From contig CASECL010000052.1 in NCBI GenBank assembly GCA_949286445.1, forward strand, positions 1-8,178: 8,178 nucleotides of DNA, in the 5' to 3' direction. The DNA comes from an uncultured bacterium (lineage in GTDB: Bacteria > Verrucomicrobiota > Lentisphaeria > Victivallales > Victivallaceae). The notes under the pieces were generated by a model. That model had not been told where the DNA came from. It did not search any database and saw nothing but the letters and a program-made list of their open reading frames with translations. Below, piece by piece: positions 1-7,102 of this stretch (positions within the stretch are counted from its first letter, which is position 1; every line of letters begins with the position of its first letter). Made by a program: the position numbers and the translations under genes.

Positions 1-775
1 GCCCGATCACCCCCGCCAGCCATCCCGGCAGCAGACGCTGAAACATCTGCATATCCTCCCGGCTTCTCCGGCTGTTGCCGATGCAGTTGGTGGTCTCGCT
101 CTGCTGATGTATCCGGTGCGCCATAAGCGCGCTCCGGAGAAAAACAAATGCCCCCGCTTTTTCCGCCAGTCTCACCCAGGCATCCCAGTCCAGATCCACC
201 TTGTACTCCCGGTCAAACTCAAAATCCGGCACCGCGGTACGGTGCAGCGTTACCGCCGGACAGCAGATGGTGTTGCCAAACGAAAGAAACAGACGGCGGA
301 AAAAATTGTTTCTCCAGACGCTTTTGACAAAATAAGGCAATAAAAGCAGACGCTTTACCGTCAGAAGCAAATTCCATTTCACCGGGCGGTTTTCCCGCAA
401 TTCAGCATAGTCGGTGAAAATAAGTACATTATCCGGATGCTCCATACCTTTGCGCAAAACTTTCTCCCGGTAATCGGGAAAATATACATCATCCTGATGC
501 GCCAGAGTTACATACTCCGCCTCGCCGGCACACTTGAGGGCGAAATTCCAGTCCGCCGCGATGCCTCCCCCCTTTTCCGGATTGACACAGTAGATGAAAC
601 CATAATCCCTGGCAACGCTTTCAATGTATTCCGACGGGGTGGAGGTTGCCAGCAGAACTTCCCAATCTTTCTTCTCTCCTTCTCCGGCTCTGCCCCGCTG
701 CTGCCGGAGCGATTCGGCGCAGTCCCTCAGATAAGGACTGTCTCCGTATGCGACAATTACAAATGCGTGAAGCAT
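1..775 (-). CDS. Family 2 glycosyltransferase, 3' end cut by the window edge
   Basis: Partial gene: 258 codons are open from an ATG at 775 to the left edge, with no stop. The protein would transfer a sugar from a nucleotide- or lipid-activated donor at the cytoplasmic membrane; donor and acceptor are not predictable. The GT-A pattern is visible: FVIVAYGDSPYLRDCAESL at residues 5-23, an acidic metal-site motif HQDD at 93-96, a DLDWDAW acidic segment at 194-200 in the usual place of the catalytic base, and HRIHQQSETT at 220-229, a C-terminal pattern frequent in family 2 enzymes. Such enzymes are often about 280-300 residues long, so little is probably missing. The start is supported by AAGGAG about ten bases upstream. 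It lies 7 nt after the DUF2304 gene and is the last visible member of the minus-strand cluster. The family is secure; the specific role is unknown. Confidence 0.85.
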   Translation of the reverse strand, partial: MLHAFVIVAYGDSPYLRDCAESLRQQRGRAGEGEKKDWEVLLATSTPSEYIESVARDYGFIYCVNPEKGGGIAADWNFALKCAGEAEYVTLAHQDDVYFPDYREKVLRKGMEHPDNVLIFTDYAELRENRPVKWNLLLTVKRLLLLPYFVKSVWRNNFFRRLFLSFGNTICCPAVTLHRTAVPDFEFDREYKVDLDWDAWVRLAEKAGAFVFLRSALMAHRIHQQSETTNCIGNSRRSREDMQMFQRLLPGWLAGVIG

Positions 776-782
776 GAAATTT

Positions 783-1166
783 TCACTCCTTTTCGGCACG
801 TTCTTCCAGCTGTTTAATTTTCTTTTCCAAATTCAGCACCCGGTGCCGCAGCAGCCCGCTCTCCTGACTCAGCTCTTTAATCTGTTCCGACCGGCTGGAC
901 TGCAGAATTGAATACTGCAGCAAAATCAGGAATATCGCCACAAACAACGCCAGAAACAGCGATGCCGGAGGATAATAAATCCCGATCCGGGGTGAAATAT
1001 AGGTTATCGGCCACCAGAGCAGAGACAATATCAGAAAAAATATTCCGGTTCCCACCCACAGCAGCGCGTAGGCCTCCTTGAGTTTTCTCCGGCGCACCGC
1101 CTCAAATACAATAAACAGATATATTAAACTGCCGATAATTGCGACGATTTGAAAACGGATGAACAT
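783..1166 (-). CDS. DUF2304 family small membrane protein
   Basis: A 127-residue protein with three hydrophobic helices at about residues 5-22, 35-53 and 67-87, followed by a charged, heptad-like tail at 92-125 (ELSQESGLLRHRVLNLEKKI) that should form a coiled coil. The spacing and the loop motifs RRRKLKEAYALLW and IGIYYPP match the DUF2304 family as I remember it. The biochemical role of that family is not established. Its genes typically sit beside a family 2 polyprenyl-phosphate glycosyltransferase, exactly as here, so a membrane partner or anchor for that enzyme is a reasonable inference. The ATG at 1166 follows the stop of the upstream glycosyltransferase by one base and has an AGGAGG nine to ten bases upstream, within the end of that gene. 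No signs of damage. Confidence 0.85.
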   Translation of the reverse strand: MFIRFQIVAIIGSLIYLFIVFEAVRRRKLKEAYALLWVGTGIFFLILSLLWWPITYISPRIGIYYPPASLFLALFVAIFLILLQYSILQSSRSEQIKELSQESGLLRHRVLNLEKKIKQLEERAEKE

Positions 1167-1167
1167 C

Positions 1168-1917
1168 TTACTTTACCTCCTCGCTCTCCGGCATGACCGC
1201 TATTTTCGGCCGCAATGCCACCATAAATACCGAAAACAGCACTTTGAACATAAAATAAAAAGATCTCTTTACATTGATGGACGACTTTCCGGACTGCCGT
1301 TCACGCATTTTCACCGGCACTTCGCAAATCCGGAAATCATTGCACCCCAGCAGCACCACCTCTTCCGGTTCCGGATAGTCAAAAGCCGGGTAATGCAGTT
1401 CCATAAAACGCAGACTTCTCCGGTTATATGCCCGGAATCCGGAGGTATTGTCGGTAATCAACTGACGGATCAGCAGTGAATTCACCACCCGGAATACCGC
1501 AATTCCCATCCGCCGGAAAAAACTTGACTTGAAGCCGCCGTCGTCATCCACCAGAAAACGCGATCCGATCACCACATCCGCCCAGCCCTCTTCCAGCGGC
1601 CGGATAAGGTCGATGATCTGATCCGCCGGGTGCTGCCCGTCTCCATCAAACTTGACCGCATAACGGTAATGCCGCCGCACCGCGTATTTAAACCCGGTCT
1701 GCACCGCTCCGCCGACACCCAGATTAACCGGCAGCGTCACCACTTTTGCCAATCCGGTTTTATCGGCGATTTCTCCGGTGCCGTCACAGGAGTGGTCGTC
1801 CACCACCAATATGCACGCGCCAGGCAGAGCCGCCGCCACATCTTTTATAACGCCAACAATGTTCCCCCCTTCGTTATAACACGGGACGATAACACATATA
1901 TCGCGGTTGTCAATCAT
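1168..1917 (-). CDS. Family 2 glycosyltransferase, polyprenyl-phosphate (dolichol-phosphate mannosyltransferase-like) type
   Basis: A complete 249-residue enzyme. It should transfer a sugar from a nucleotide donor to a polyprenyl phosphate on the cytoplasmic face of the membrane, giving a lipid-linked sugar for a GT-C enzyme. Visible motifs: VPCYNE at 11-16, VVDDHSCDGT at 38-47, LGVGGAVQTG at 66-75, the metal-binding DGDGQHP at 91-97, GSRF at 118-121, SGFRAYNR at 159-166 and MRERQSGKSS at 204-213. This order is typical of the dolichol-phosphate mannosyltransferase branch. The C-terminal stretch at 220-236 is hydrophobic, giving at most one membrane-associated helix, unlike two-helix GtrB-type proteins. 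The DUF2304 protein next door may supply the missing membrane part (inference). The ATG at 1917 overlaps the upstream gene by 8 nt, with AAGGA five bases before it. Sugar specificity cannot be read from sequence. Confidence 0.9.
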   Translation of the reverse strand: MIDNRDICVIVPCYNEGGNIVGVIKDVAAALPGACILVVDDHSCDGTGEIADKTGLAKVVTLPVNLGVGGAVQTGFKYAVRRHYRYAVKFDGDGQHPADQIIDLIRPLEEGWADVVIGSRFLVDDDGGFKSSFFRRMGIAVFRVVNSLLIRQLITDNTSGFRAYNRRSLRFMELHYPAFDYPEPEEVVLLGCNDFRICEVPVKMRERQSGKSSINVKRSFYFMFKVLFSVFMVALRPKIAVMPESEEVK

Positions 1918-3520
1918 TTTTGTCCTTCACTTTCCTGCGAAACATGATCACTTTATCAGAAAAAGGATTTTCCTTTACTTCCTCCACATCCGGCCGGCGG
2001 CGCATAATCGACAGCCACACCCGGCTGGCAGGACTGAATATCGCCGCATCAAAGGTTGAAAAAGTTACCGGATTGAGCAGCGGCCCCAGTGATTTATGCA
2101 CCGGGTCGGATTCACTCCAGAAACAAATCTGGCTCTGGGTGGATTGATACATCCGCAATTTCCCCGGTTCTTCCGGATGGAAAAGTTCCCGGTGTTCCTT
2201 TATCCACCGTCCCGCTTCACGCTGGTAGGCGGTGCTCCGGTCAAGCGCGGGACGGATGGCGCGCACCACCTGATATCCTCCCAGCAGCACCGTAAGAACA
2301 ATAAACATCCACCTTAAGTTCCGGGAACAGAAAAAATCCCGTACCAGTACAAAGCCATTCACCGAAAAAACCATCAGCAGCAAAACATTGACCATATAGT
2401 AACGCGGCGAACTTACCACAAAATAAAACAGTCCGCTGTTGAACAGCACCAGCAGCAGCAGTACATTGTATTCCGTCTTCCAGCGTCTCCGGTTCAGCAG
2501 AAAAACCACCCCCACCACTCCAAGTATGAGATAGGTATAAAATCCCCCCTTGATATTGTCCACAATCACCCGGGAAAGCGATCCGGATATTTCTTCTTCC
2601 ACTGACGGCTCCGTGGCAATCATCAGTTCTCCGGCGTCCCGGATCGGAGTGGAAGACAATTCTTCAGCGGCAGGGGGGATGATGTGACCGGTTTTCTCTC
2701 CGGAATTGTGTTTATTCCAATTTTCAAACTGCGCACTCAATGCCATTGCCACCCGGTAGTCCGGCACTGCGTATCCCACCTGGATATAGTTCTGCACCAG
2801 CCGCGGCGACATGAAAAGAAGCGAGGTGAAAATCAGCAGCAGAGCAGAAAAAATCAATCCTTTGAGTTTTCCCCATTCCAGACTGAAATCAATTTTTCGC
2901 CAGTAGAGAAAAACCAGTGTCACTCCCAGGAAAAACGCCACTGCCAGTCCTTCCCCCCGGGACATGGACAGCCCCGCCAGAGCCAATCCCAGCGCCCATA
3001 AGTTACGCCGCAGGTCCGGGTGGTAGAGATATGTGAAAATCAGCACCAGAGAGAGGATAACAAAAAAGTTGCGCGCCGAATCCGGCATTCCGGTACAGCC
3101 GTTTTTCACCAGCGGCGGAGCCAGAATATACATCAGTGCCCCCCAGGAAGCGTGTTTCCGGCTCAAATGGCGTTTCAGAAATTCATAAAGCGGCAATGCC
3201 GCCAGAGTATAAAAAGTACCGGACACCAGCTGTATTGCCGCAAAAGGCGATACTTTCAGACAGCATAGCAATCCTGCCAGCGTCGTCTGCAACGGCGGCA
3301 GACCCGGGTAATAGGCCCGGCTCCAGTTTCCGGCGGCAAATTCCCGCGCCATGTAGCCGTAACAATTGGCCACATCATGAGGTACGGAGATATTGAAAAA
3401 AACATAAAACAGCGTGAAAAACACCCCGCACCCGCAGGTCAGAAACATTACCGGCCTGGGGTTTTCAAAAAAGCGTATAATTTTGTCTGCAATAAAACGC
3501 ATTGTTACAATTTTTTTCAC
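1910..3520 (-). CDS. Multi-pass membrane glycosyltransferase, GT-C fold / GT39-like
   Basis: A 536-residue integral membrane protein with about eleven to twelve hydrophobic helices, among them roughly 25-43, 95-112, 150-165, 172-186, 219-237, 327-342, 352-368, 376-393 and 401-416. A long hydrophilic loop spans about 262-320 and a soluble tail 425-536. The first external loop (PHDVANCYGYMAREFAAGNW, 47-66, then YYPGLPPL), SRGEGL at 187-192 and SPRYYMVN at 371-378 recall the PMT/ArnT-like GT-C families, which take a sugar from polyprenyl-phosphate on the outer face of the cytoplasmic membrane. The following family 2 gene, overlapping by 8 nt, could make that donor. The start is uncertain: GTG at 3520 or ATG at 3502, neither with a clear ribosome binding site. 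The gene follows the helicase by 32 nt. Assignment to the GT-C superfamily is fairly firm; the exact family and acceptor are not. Confidence 0.8.
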   Translation of the reverse strand: MKKIVTMRFIADKIIRFFENPRPVMFLTCGCGVFFTLFYVFFNISVPHDVANCYGYMAREFAAGNWSRAYYPGLPPLQTTLAGLLCCLKVSPFAAIQLVSGTFYTLAALPLYEFLKRHLSRKHASWGALMYILAPPLVKNGCTGMPDSARNFFVILSLVLIFTYLYHPDLRRNLWALGLALAGLSMSRGEGLAVAFFLGVTLVFLYWRKIDFSLEWGKLKGLIFSALLLIFTSLLFMSPRLVQNYIQVGYAVPDYRVAMALSAQFENWNKHNSGEKTGHIIPPAAEELSSTPIRDAGELMIATEPSVEEEISGSLSRVIVDNIKGGFYTYLILGVVGVVFLLNRRRWKTEYNVLLLLVLFNSGLFYFVVSSPRYYMVNVLLLMVFSVNGFVLVRDFFCSRNLRWMFIVLTVLLGGYQVVRAIRPALDRSTAYQREAGRWIKEHRELFHPEEPGKLRMYQSTQSQICFWSESDPVHKSLGPLLNPVTFSTFDAAIFSPASRVWLSIMRRRPDVEEVKENPFSDKVIMFRRKVKDKND

Positions 3521-3552
3521 ACGTTTATGTCAATTTTACCGGACAGCTTCCA

Positions 3553-5205
3553 CTACTGATGCCGCCCACCCAGTGAACCGCGGGCGGAACGTCCGGAATT
3601 ACCGGAACGCGGCCGGGATGACGAATGCGGCCTTCCACCTTTCCGCTCTCCAGTGCCCCTGGAACTGCCCGGATAAACCGGATTTTTCACCGGTTCCGGC
3701 AGTTTCAGCCACTCCTCTTCCGGCAGCACACTGTGAAATTCAGTATTCAATAATTTTTCTATCCCCGGCAGATTGTAAGCACCGTATTCGCAGAGAAAAC
3801 TCACGGATTTTCCGCTTTTCCCCGCCCGTCCGGTACGGCCGATACGGTGGACGTAATCCTCCGGCTGTTCCGGCAGGTCGTAATTGATTACCAGACTGAC
3901 ATCATCCACATGAATTCCCCGGGCCGCCACGTCGGTGGCGATCAGAGCCATATACTCCCCGGAACGGAAACGCTCCAGTATGGCAATGCGTTTTTCCTGG
4001 GAAACATCCCCGGAAAGCAGTGGAACATTCCAGCCGTATTTAGCCAGATCCCGCTGGAGGCGGATATTAACATCCTTGCGGTTGCCGAAAATCAGCACCC
4101 GGTGTCCGGCGTATTTTTGCAGCAGATGCAATGTCAACCCCAGTTTCTCCTCCCGGGATACGGTGTAGAAATGCTGTTCTATGGTATCGCCCACCAGATG
4201 TTCCGGTTCGCTTTCAATCACCGCCGGATCGGCCAGCCAGCCGGAACAGAGGTGCAGAATGCTTTCATCCAGCGTGGCGGAAAAAAGCAGTGTCTGCCGT
4301 TTTCCCTTGGGAGGGAGCGTATTGACAATTCTTTTCACATCCGGAATAAATCCCATATCCAGCATGCGGTCGGCTTCGTCAACCACCAGAAATTCACTGC
4401 GCCGGAAATTAAGACATCCCTGGCGCAGATAGTCAATCACCCGCCCCGGAGTACCTACCAGGAGGTCAATGGGCTGTTCCAGCTCCCGCATCTGCTTTCT
4501 GTAATCCATTCCGCCGAAGACCAGAGCCATCTTCAAACCGGTGTAAGCTCCCAGCACACCGGCATCCTTGTATATCTGCATTGCCAGTTCACGGGTGGGT
4601 GCCAGCACCAGGGCGCGGCATTCGCCGTTTTTCCGGTTTTCCGGCTCAGGCACGCTCAGCAGACGGGTGAACACCGCCACCAGAAAAGCTGCGGTTTTGC
4701 CGGTTCCGGTCTGGGCTTTGCCGGCCAGATCCCGCCCTTCCAGCAACGGGGCGAGGGTCAATGCCTGGATCGGAGTGCAATATTTGAATTTGGCCAGCTG
4801 AATACCGTACTGAACTTTCTCATCCAGAGGAAAATCCAGAAAACGCTTTTTCCCCTCTGCTTCAGGAACTTCCTCCAGTTTTTCCGGGCGGGGCGGAACT
4901 GTTTCCGCCGCATCGGCGGCAGCGGAGTGTCTGCTTTCCGGCTTTCCGGTTTTACCGGGTTTGCCGCCGGCTTCAGCTTTACTTTTTTTACCGGATTTAT
5001 CCTTGTTTTTGCCGGATTTTTTACCGGTTTTTTCCTCGTTTACGGCGTGTTTTTTGCCGGACTTATCCTTATTTTTGCCGGATTTTTCTGATTTACCGGA
5101 TTTACCGGATTTGCCGGAATGCTTTTTACCGGATTTATTTTTTGCTTTGCTTTCACTTCCGCCGCCGAAAATACTCAGCAGCGCATTTTTGATTTTCTCT
5201 AACAA
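3553..5205 (-). CDS. DEAD-box RNA helicase, RhlB-like, with lysine-rich N-terminal extension
   Basis: A 550-residue ATP-dependent RNA helicase. The core has every DEAD-box motif: Q motif (FLDF at 122, then CTPIQAL 143-149), AQTGTGKT 164-171, APTRELA 202-208, TPGR 252-255, DEAD 276-279, SAT 309-311, ATDVAARG 423-430 and HRIGRTGR 453-460. The second RecA lobe (HRVLIFGNRK, SGDVSQEKR, ATDVAARGIHV, EYGAYNLPGIE) reads most like E. coli RhlB, a degradosome helicase. Residues 18-90 are a low-complexity S/G/K tail, with a further acidic and proline stretch to about 118; the C-terminus (513-550) is rich in R, G and S. Both ends look disordered and RNA-binding. Only a TTG at 5205 can start this frame, because an in-frame stop lies at 5230 and the next Met is near residue 209; the TTG overlaps the galU stop by 7 nt and has AGGAAAG upstream. 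Its place in a sugar operon is odd. Confidence 0.93.
   Translation of the reverse strand: MLEKIKNALLSIFGGGSESKAKNKSGKKHSGKSGKSGKSEKSGKNKDKSGKKHAVNEEKTGKKSGKNKDKSGKKSKAEAGGKPGKTGKPESRHSAAADAAETVPPRPEKLEEVPEAEGKKRFLDFPLDEKVQYGIQLAKFKYCTPIQALTLAPLLEGRDLAGKAQTGTGKTAAFLVAVFTRLLSVPEPENRKNGECRALVLAPTRELAMQIYKDAGVLGAYTGLKMALVFGGMDYRKQMRELEQPIDLLVGTPGRVIDYLRQGCLNFRRSEFLVVDEADRMLDMGFIPDVKRIVNTLPPKGKRQTLLFSATLDESILHLCSGWLADPAVIESEPEHLVGDTIEQHFYTVSREEKLGLTLHLLQKYAGHRVLIFGNRKDVNIRLQRDLAKYGWNVPLLSGDVSQEKRIAILERFRSGEYMALIATDVAARGIHVDDVSLVINYDLPEQPEDYVHRIGRTGRAGKSGKSVSFLCEYGAYNLPGIEKLLNTEFHSVLPEEEWLKLPEPVKNPVYPGSSRGTGERKGGRPHSSSRPRSGNSGRSARGSLGGRHQ
4984..5085 (-). repeat. Repeated 36-bp units in the SGK-rich helicase tail
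   Basis: Two 36-bp units at 4984-5019 and 5050-5085, 66 bp apart in register, encode the same dodecapeptide KSGKNKDKSGKK (residues 63-74 and 41-52). By eye they differ at 3 of 36 bases, all silent. Around them, between about 4936 and 5154, are further short units encoding SGK or SGKK, visible as repeated ttaccggat/ttgccggat. The length in whole codons suggests expansion by slippage or local duplication that keeps the frame. Confidence 0.85.
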
Positions 5206-6077
5206 TTTTCCAACTTTCCTTTCAAAAATTTAATCAGGTCGTCCCGGAACTCCGGACGTTTCAGGGCAAACTCCACCGTATTGCACAAAAAAGAGAGTTT
5301 GTCCCCGATATCATGCCTTTTCCCCTCTATTTCCACGCCATACATTGCTTCGGATTTGAGCAGCAGCTTCATGGCGTCGGTAAGCTGCACCTCATTGTTT
5401 TTCCCCCTCCCCACCGCGGAAAGCGCGCCGAATATTCCCGGAGTAAACACATAACGCGACGCGATCGCCAGATTGGACGGAGCATTTTCCTTTTCCGGCT
5501 TTTCCACCAGTTCATCAAGCTTCAGAGCATTGCTCTTCAGCCCCTCCGCCGCCGAGCCGCCCACTACGCCGTACCGGCTGACCTTTTCCTCCGGCACTCT
5601 TTCCAGAGCCACCACCGAGCTTGCCGTGGCCTGAAATACCTCCAGCAGCTCCGCCAGCACCGGACGCGTTCCGGAACACACCGTATCTCCCAGCAGAACT
5701 GCAAAAGGTTCATCGCCGATAAACTCTTCCGCACAGCGCAATGCCCCTCCCAATCCATCCAGTTCATGCTGATAAACATAGTGTATCCGGGCAAGTGAGG
5801 AGATCTCCCGCAGCTGCCGGAGCAGTTCTGCCTTTCCGGAACTTTCCAGTCTGCTTTCCAGTTCAAAATCCGGATTGAAATGCCGGGCTATCGCCTCTTT
5901 TCCTGACGACACAATCATCAATATGTCGGTTATGCCGCAGGCGGCGGCCTCCTCCACCACATACTGGATTACCGGTTTATCCACCAGTACCGCCAGCTCC
6001 TTGGGCACCGATTTGGTAAAAGGCAGAAAACGGGTGCCGAATCCCGCCGCCGGAATAACTGCTTTGCGTATCAGCAT
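5199..6077 (-). CDS. galU: UTP--sugar-1-phosphate uridylyltransferase, GalU type
   Basis: A complete 292-residue cytoplasmic nucleotidyltransferase. The family makes UDP-glucose and pyrophosphate from UTP and glucose 1-phosphate, feeding glycan synthesis. Visible motifs: KAVIPAAGFGTRFLP (5-19), VPKEL (24-28), VDKPVIQYVVEEA (32-44), LDGLGGALRCAEEF (106-119), the metal-site region VLLGD (127-131), VEKP (191-194), APSNLAIASRYVFTP (199-213), EVQLTDAM (229-236) and HDIGDKLSFL (255-264). Length and motif order fit bacterial GalU well. The ATG at 6077 overlaps the kinase gene by 7 nt, with GGAGGAGG about ten bases upstream. Departures from the consensus I remember: AVLVDKP where MLPIVDKP is usual, GLGGA for GLGHA, and GKNNE for the glycine-rich GGE before QLTDA. 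With a sugar kinase directly upstream, the substrate might be another sugar 1-phosphate such as glucuronate 1-phosphate (inference). Confidence 0.93.
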   Translation of the reverse strand: MLIRKAVIPAAGFGTRFLPFTKSVPKELAVLVDKPVIQYVVEEAAACGITDILMIVSSGKEAIARHFNPDFELESRLESSGKAELLRQLREISSLARIHYVYQHELDGLGGALRCAEEFIGDEPFAVLLGDTVCSGTRPVLAELLEVFQATASSVVALERVPEEKVSRYGVVGGSAAEGLKSNALKLDELVEKPEKENAPSNLAIASRYVFTPGIFGALSAVGRGKNNEVQLTDAMKLLLKSEAMYGVEIEGKRHDIGDKLSFLCNTVEFALKRPEFRDDLIKFLKGKLENC

Positions 6078-7102
6078 ATTTCGTACGCCTCCTCCATACG
6101 TTCCACAATTCTGGGGATAACTACTTCAATGCCATGTTTTTTCAATTTGGAACGGAGTTTTCCCAGCATCTTTTCGTCCTCGTAGGTGCCGATAATCGCC
6201 CCGCCGGAACCGGTGAATTTAGCCGAAGCTCCGGTACTTCTGGCCAATTCCACCATCTGACGGTTTTTCGCGCTCACCGCTCCGCCGCAGACTTTGCAGC
6301 GCAAATCAAAATTGCGGTTCAGATATTTTCCGATCGAGCCGTAATCGCCGTTTTCCAGCAGTTCCCGCACTTTTACTGACAATTCCCCCCACTCCTGCAT
6401 GGCATCGAGCACTTCCGGTTTTCCTGCCTCAAAATCATCCCGCAGGCGGCTGTGCAGCACTTCAGAGCCCTCCGCCAGATCGGTACGGTAGGCAATATAA
6501 AGTTTGCAATCACTGCTGATCTTTATCGGGGTGTAACGGCCGAAACCGTGTTTTTCCATGTATTCCCGGTCAAAATCCATATAAACCGGCGTATTATACG
6601 CCTGAGCCACCCGGTCCTGCAGCCCGGCGGGAATACCCAGTTCATCCCGCTCCACCGCCAGAACCAGATTGGCCAGATGCTGCGGCTCGATCTTCACATC
6701 ATAAAAAAGACACATCGCCCTTATCGCCGCGGTAATGATCGCCGATGATCCCGCCAGCCCCAGCCGGTTGGGAATATCCGAGCGGTAACGCACGGTGAAG
6801 TTCTTGTTTTCTATTCCGATATGGTTGACTTCCAGATACTCGTGAAATTTCTTTATCGCCGCCTTGAGCAGTCTTATGCCGCCGTAGTAACCGTAAAGCG
6901 AAATATCACGGCACAGTTCATCCATATTGGCAAAGGTATTATGATCCCGCAGCGACGGCAGCAGATCCAGCTCCGGACTTTCATAAAGCTCCACTGAAGC
7001 ACAGTAATTGTTGAAAACGAAAGCAATCGTCTTGCCGAAATAACCGTCGGATGGGTTTCCCACCAGTGCGGCGCGCGGGAACGCTTTGCATTTATATATC
7101 AT
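6071..7102 (-). CDS. GHMP sugar kinase, glucuronokinase-like
   Basis: A GHMP-superfamily kinase of 343 residues from ATG 7102, or 352 from TTG 7129 (numbering below uses the longer form). GHMP motifs: GNPSDGYFGKT 24-34, the phosphate loop NRLGLAGSSA 121-130, and KFTGSGGA 304-311; GLQDRVAQ 169-176 carries the likely catalytic Asp172. The phrases GNPSD.YFG, GYYGG.RLL, GLQDRVAQ.Y, MDF..E.M.K.G.G.YTP, NFD.R and KFTGSGGA match plant glucuronokinase as I remember it far better than galactokinase, homoserine kinase or mevalonate kinase. Plant glucuronokinase phosphorylates D-glucuronate at C1 with ATP. The downstream uridylyltransferase overlaps by 7 nt, which would complete a route to UDP-glucuronate. 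I prefer ATG 7102 because GGAAAAG lies eight bases upstream and the mapped promoter leaves a leader of about 41 nt; TTG 7129 has no ribosome binding site. Kinase class is certain; glucuronate as substrate is probable, and another sugar acid or hexose remains possible. Confidence 0.88.
   Translation of the reverse strand: MIYKCKAFPRAALVGNPSDGYFGKTIAFVFNNYCASVELYESPELDLLPSLRDHNTFANMDELCRDISLYGYYGGIRLLKAAIKKFHEYLEVNHIGIENKNFTVRYRSDIPNRLGLAGSSAIITAAIRAMCLFYDVKIEPQHLANLVLAVERDELGIPAGLQDRVAQAYNTPVYMDFDREYMEKHGFGRYTPIKISSDCKLYIAYRTDLAEGSEVLHSRLRDDFEAGKPEVLDAMQEWGELSVKVRELLENGDYGSIGKYLNRNFDLRCKVCGGAVSAKNRQMVELARSTGASAKFTGSGGAIIGTYEDEKMLGKLRSKLKKHGIEVVIPRIVERMEEAYEIC

Noticed and set aside
107..817. 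Plus-strand open frames opposite the partial glycosyltransferase
   Set aside because: The minus-strand frame is continuous over 258 codons with family 2 motifs and a good ribosome binding site; the plus-strand frames have neither.
3504..3533. TTGACA on the minus strand before the GT-C gene, as an internal promoter
   Set aside because: The best partner is TGTAAC at an 18-nt spacing, and transcription would begin inside the coding region, after both candidate start codons.
3847..5091. A 414-codon open frame on the plus strand, opposite the helicase
   Set aside because: It lies wholly antisense to a helicase with every DEAD-box motif intact. Its translation has no recognisable domain, and its Phe/Gly-rich end merely mirrors the SGK repeats.
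4936..5154. Repeats in the helicase tail as a CRISPR array or non-coding satellite
   Set aside because: Units are short and irregular, keep the reading frame, and differ only silently; they are protein-coding low-complexity repeats.
5199..6077. Glucose-1-phosphate thymidylyltransferase (RmlA) as the identity of the nucleotidyltransferase
   Set aside because: The AAGFGTRFLP...PKEL start, APSNLA, QLTDA and HDIGDK segments are those of GalU, not the GGxGTRLxPxT pattern of RmlA.
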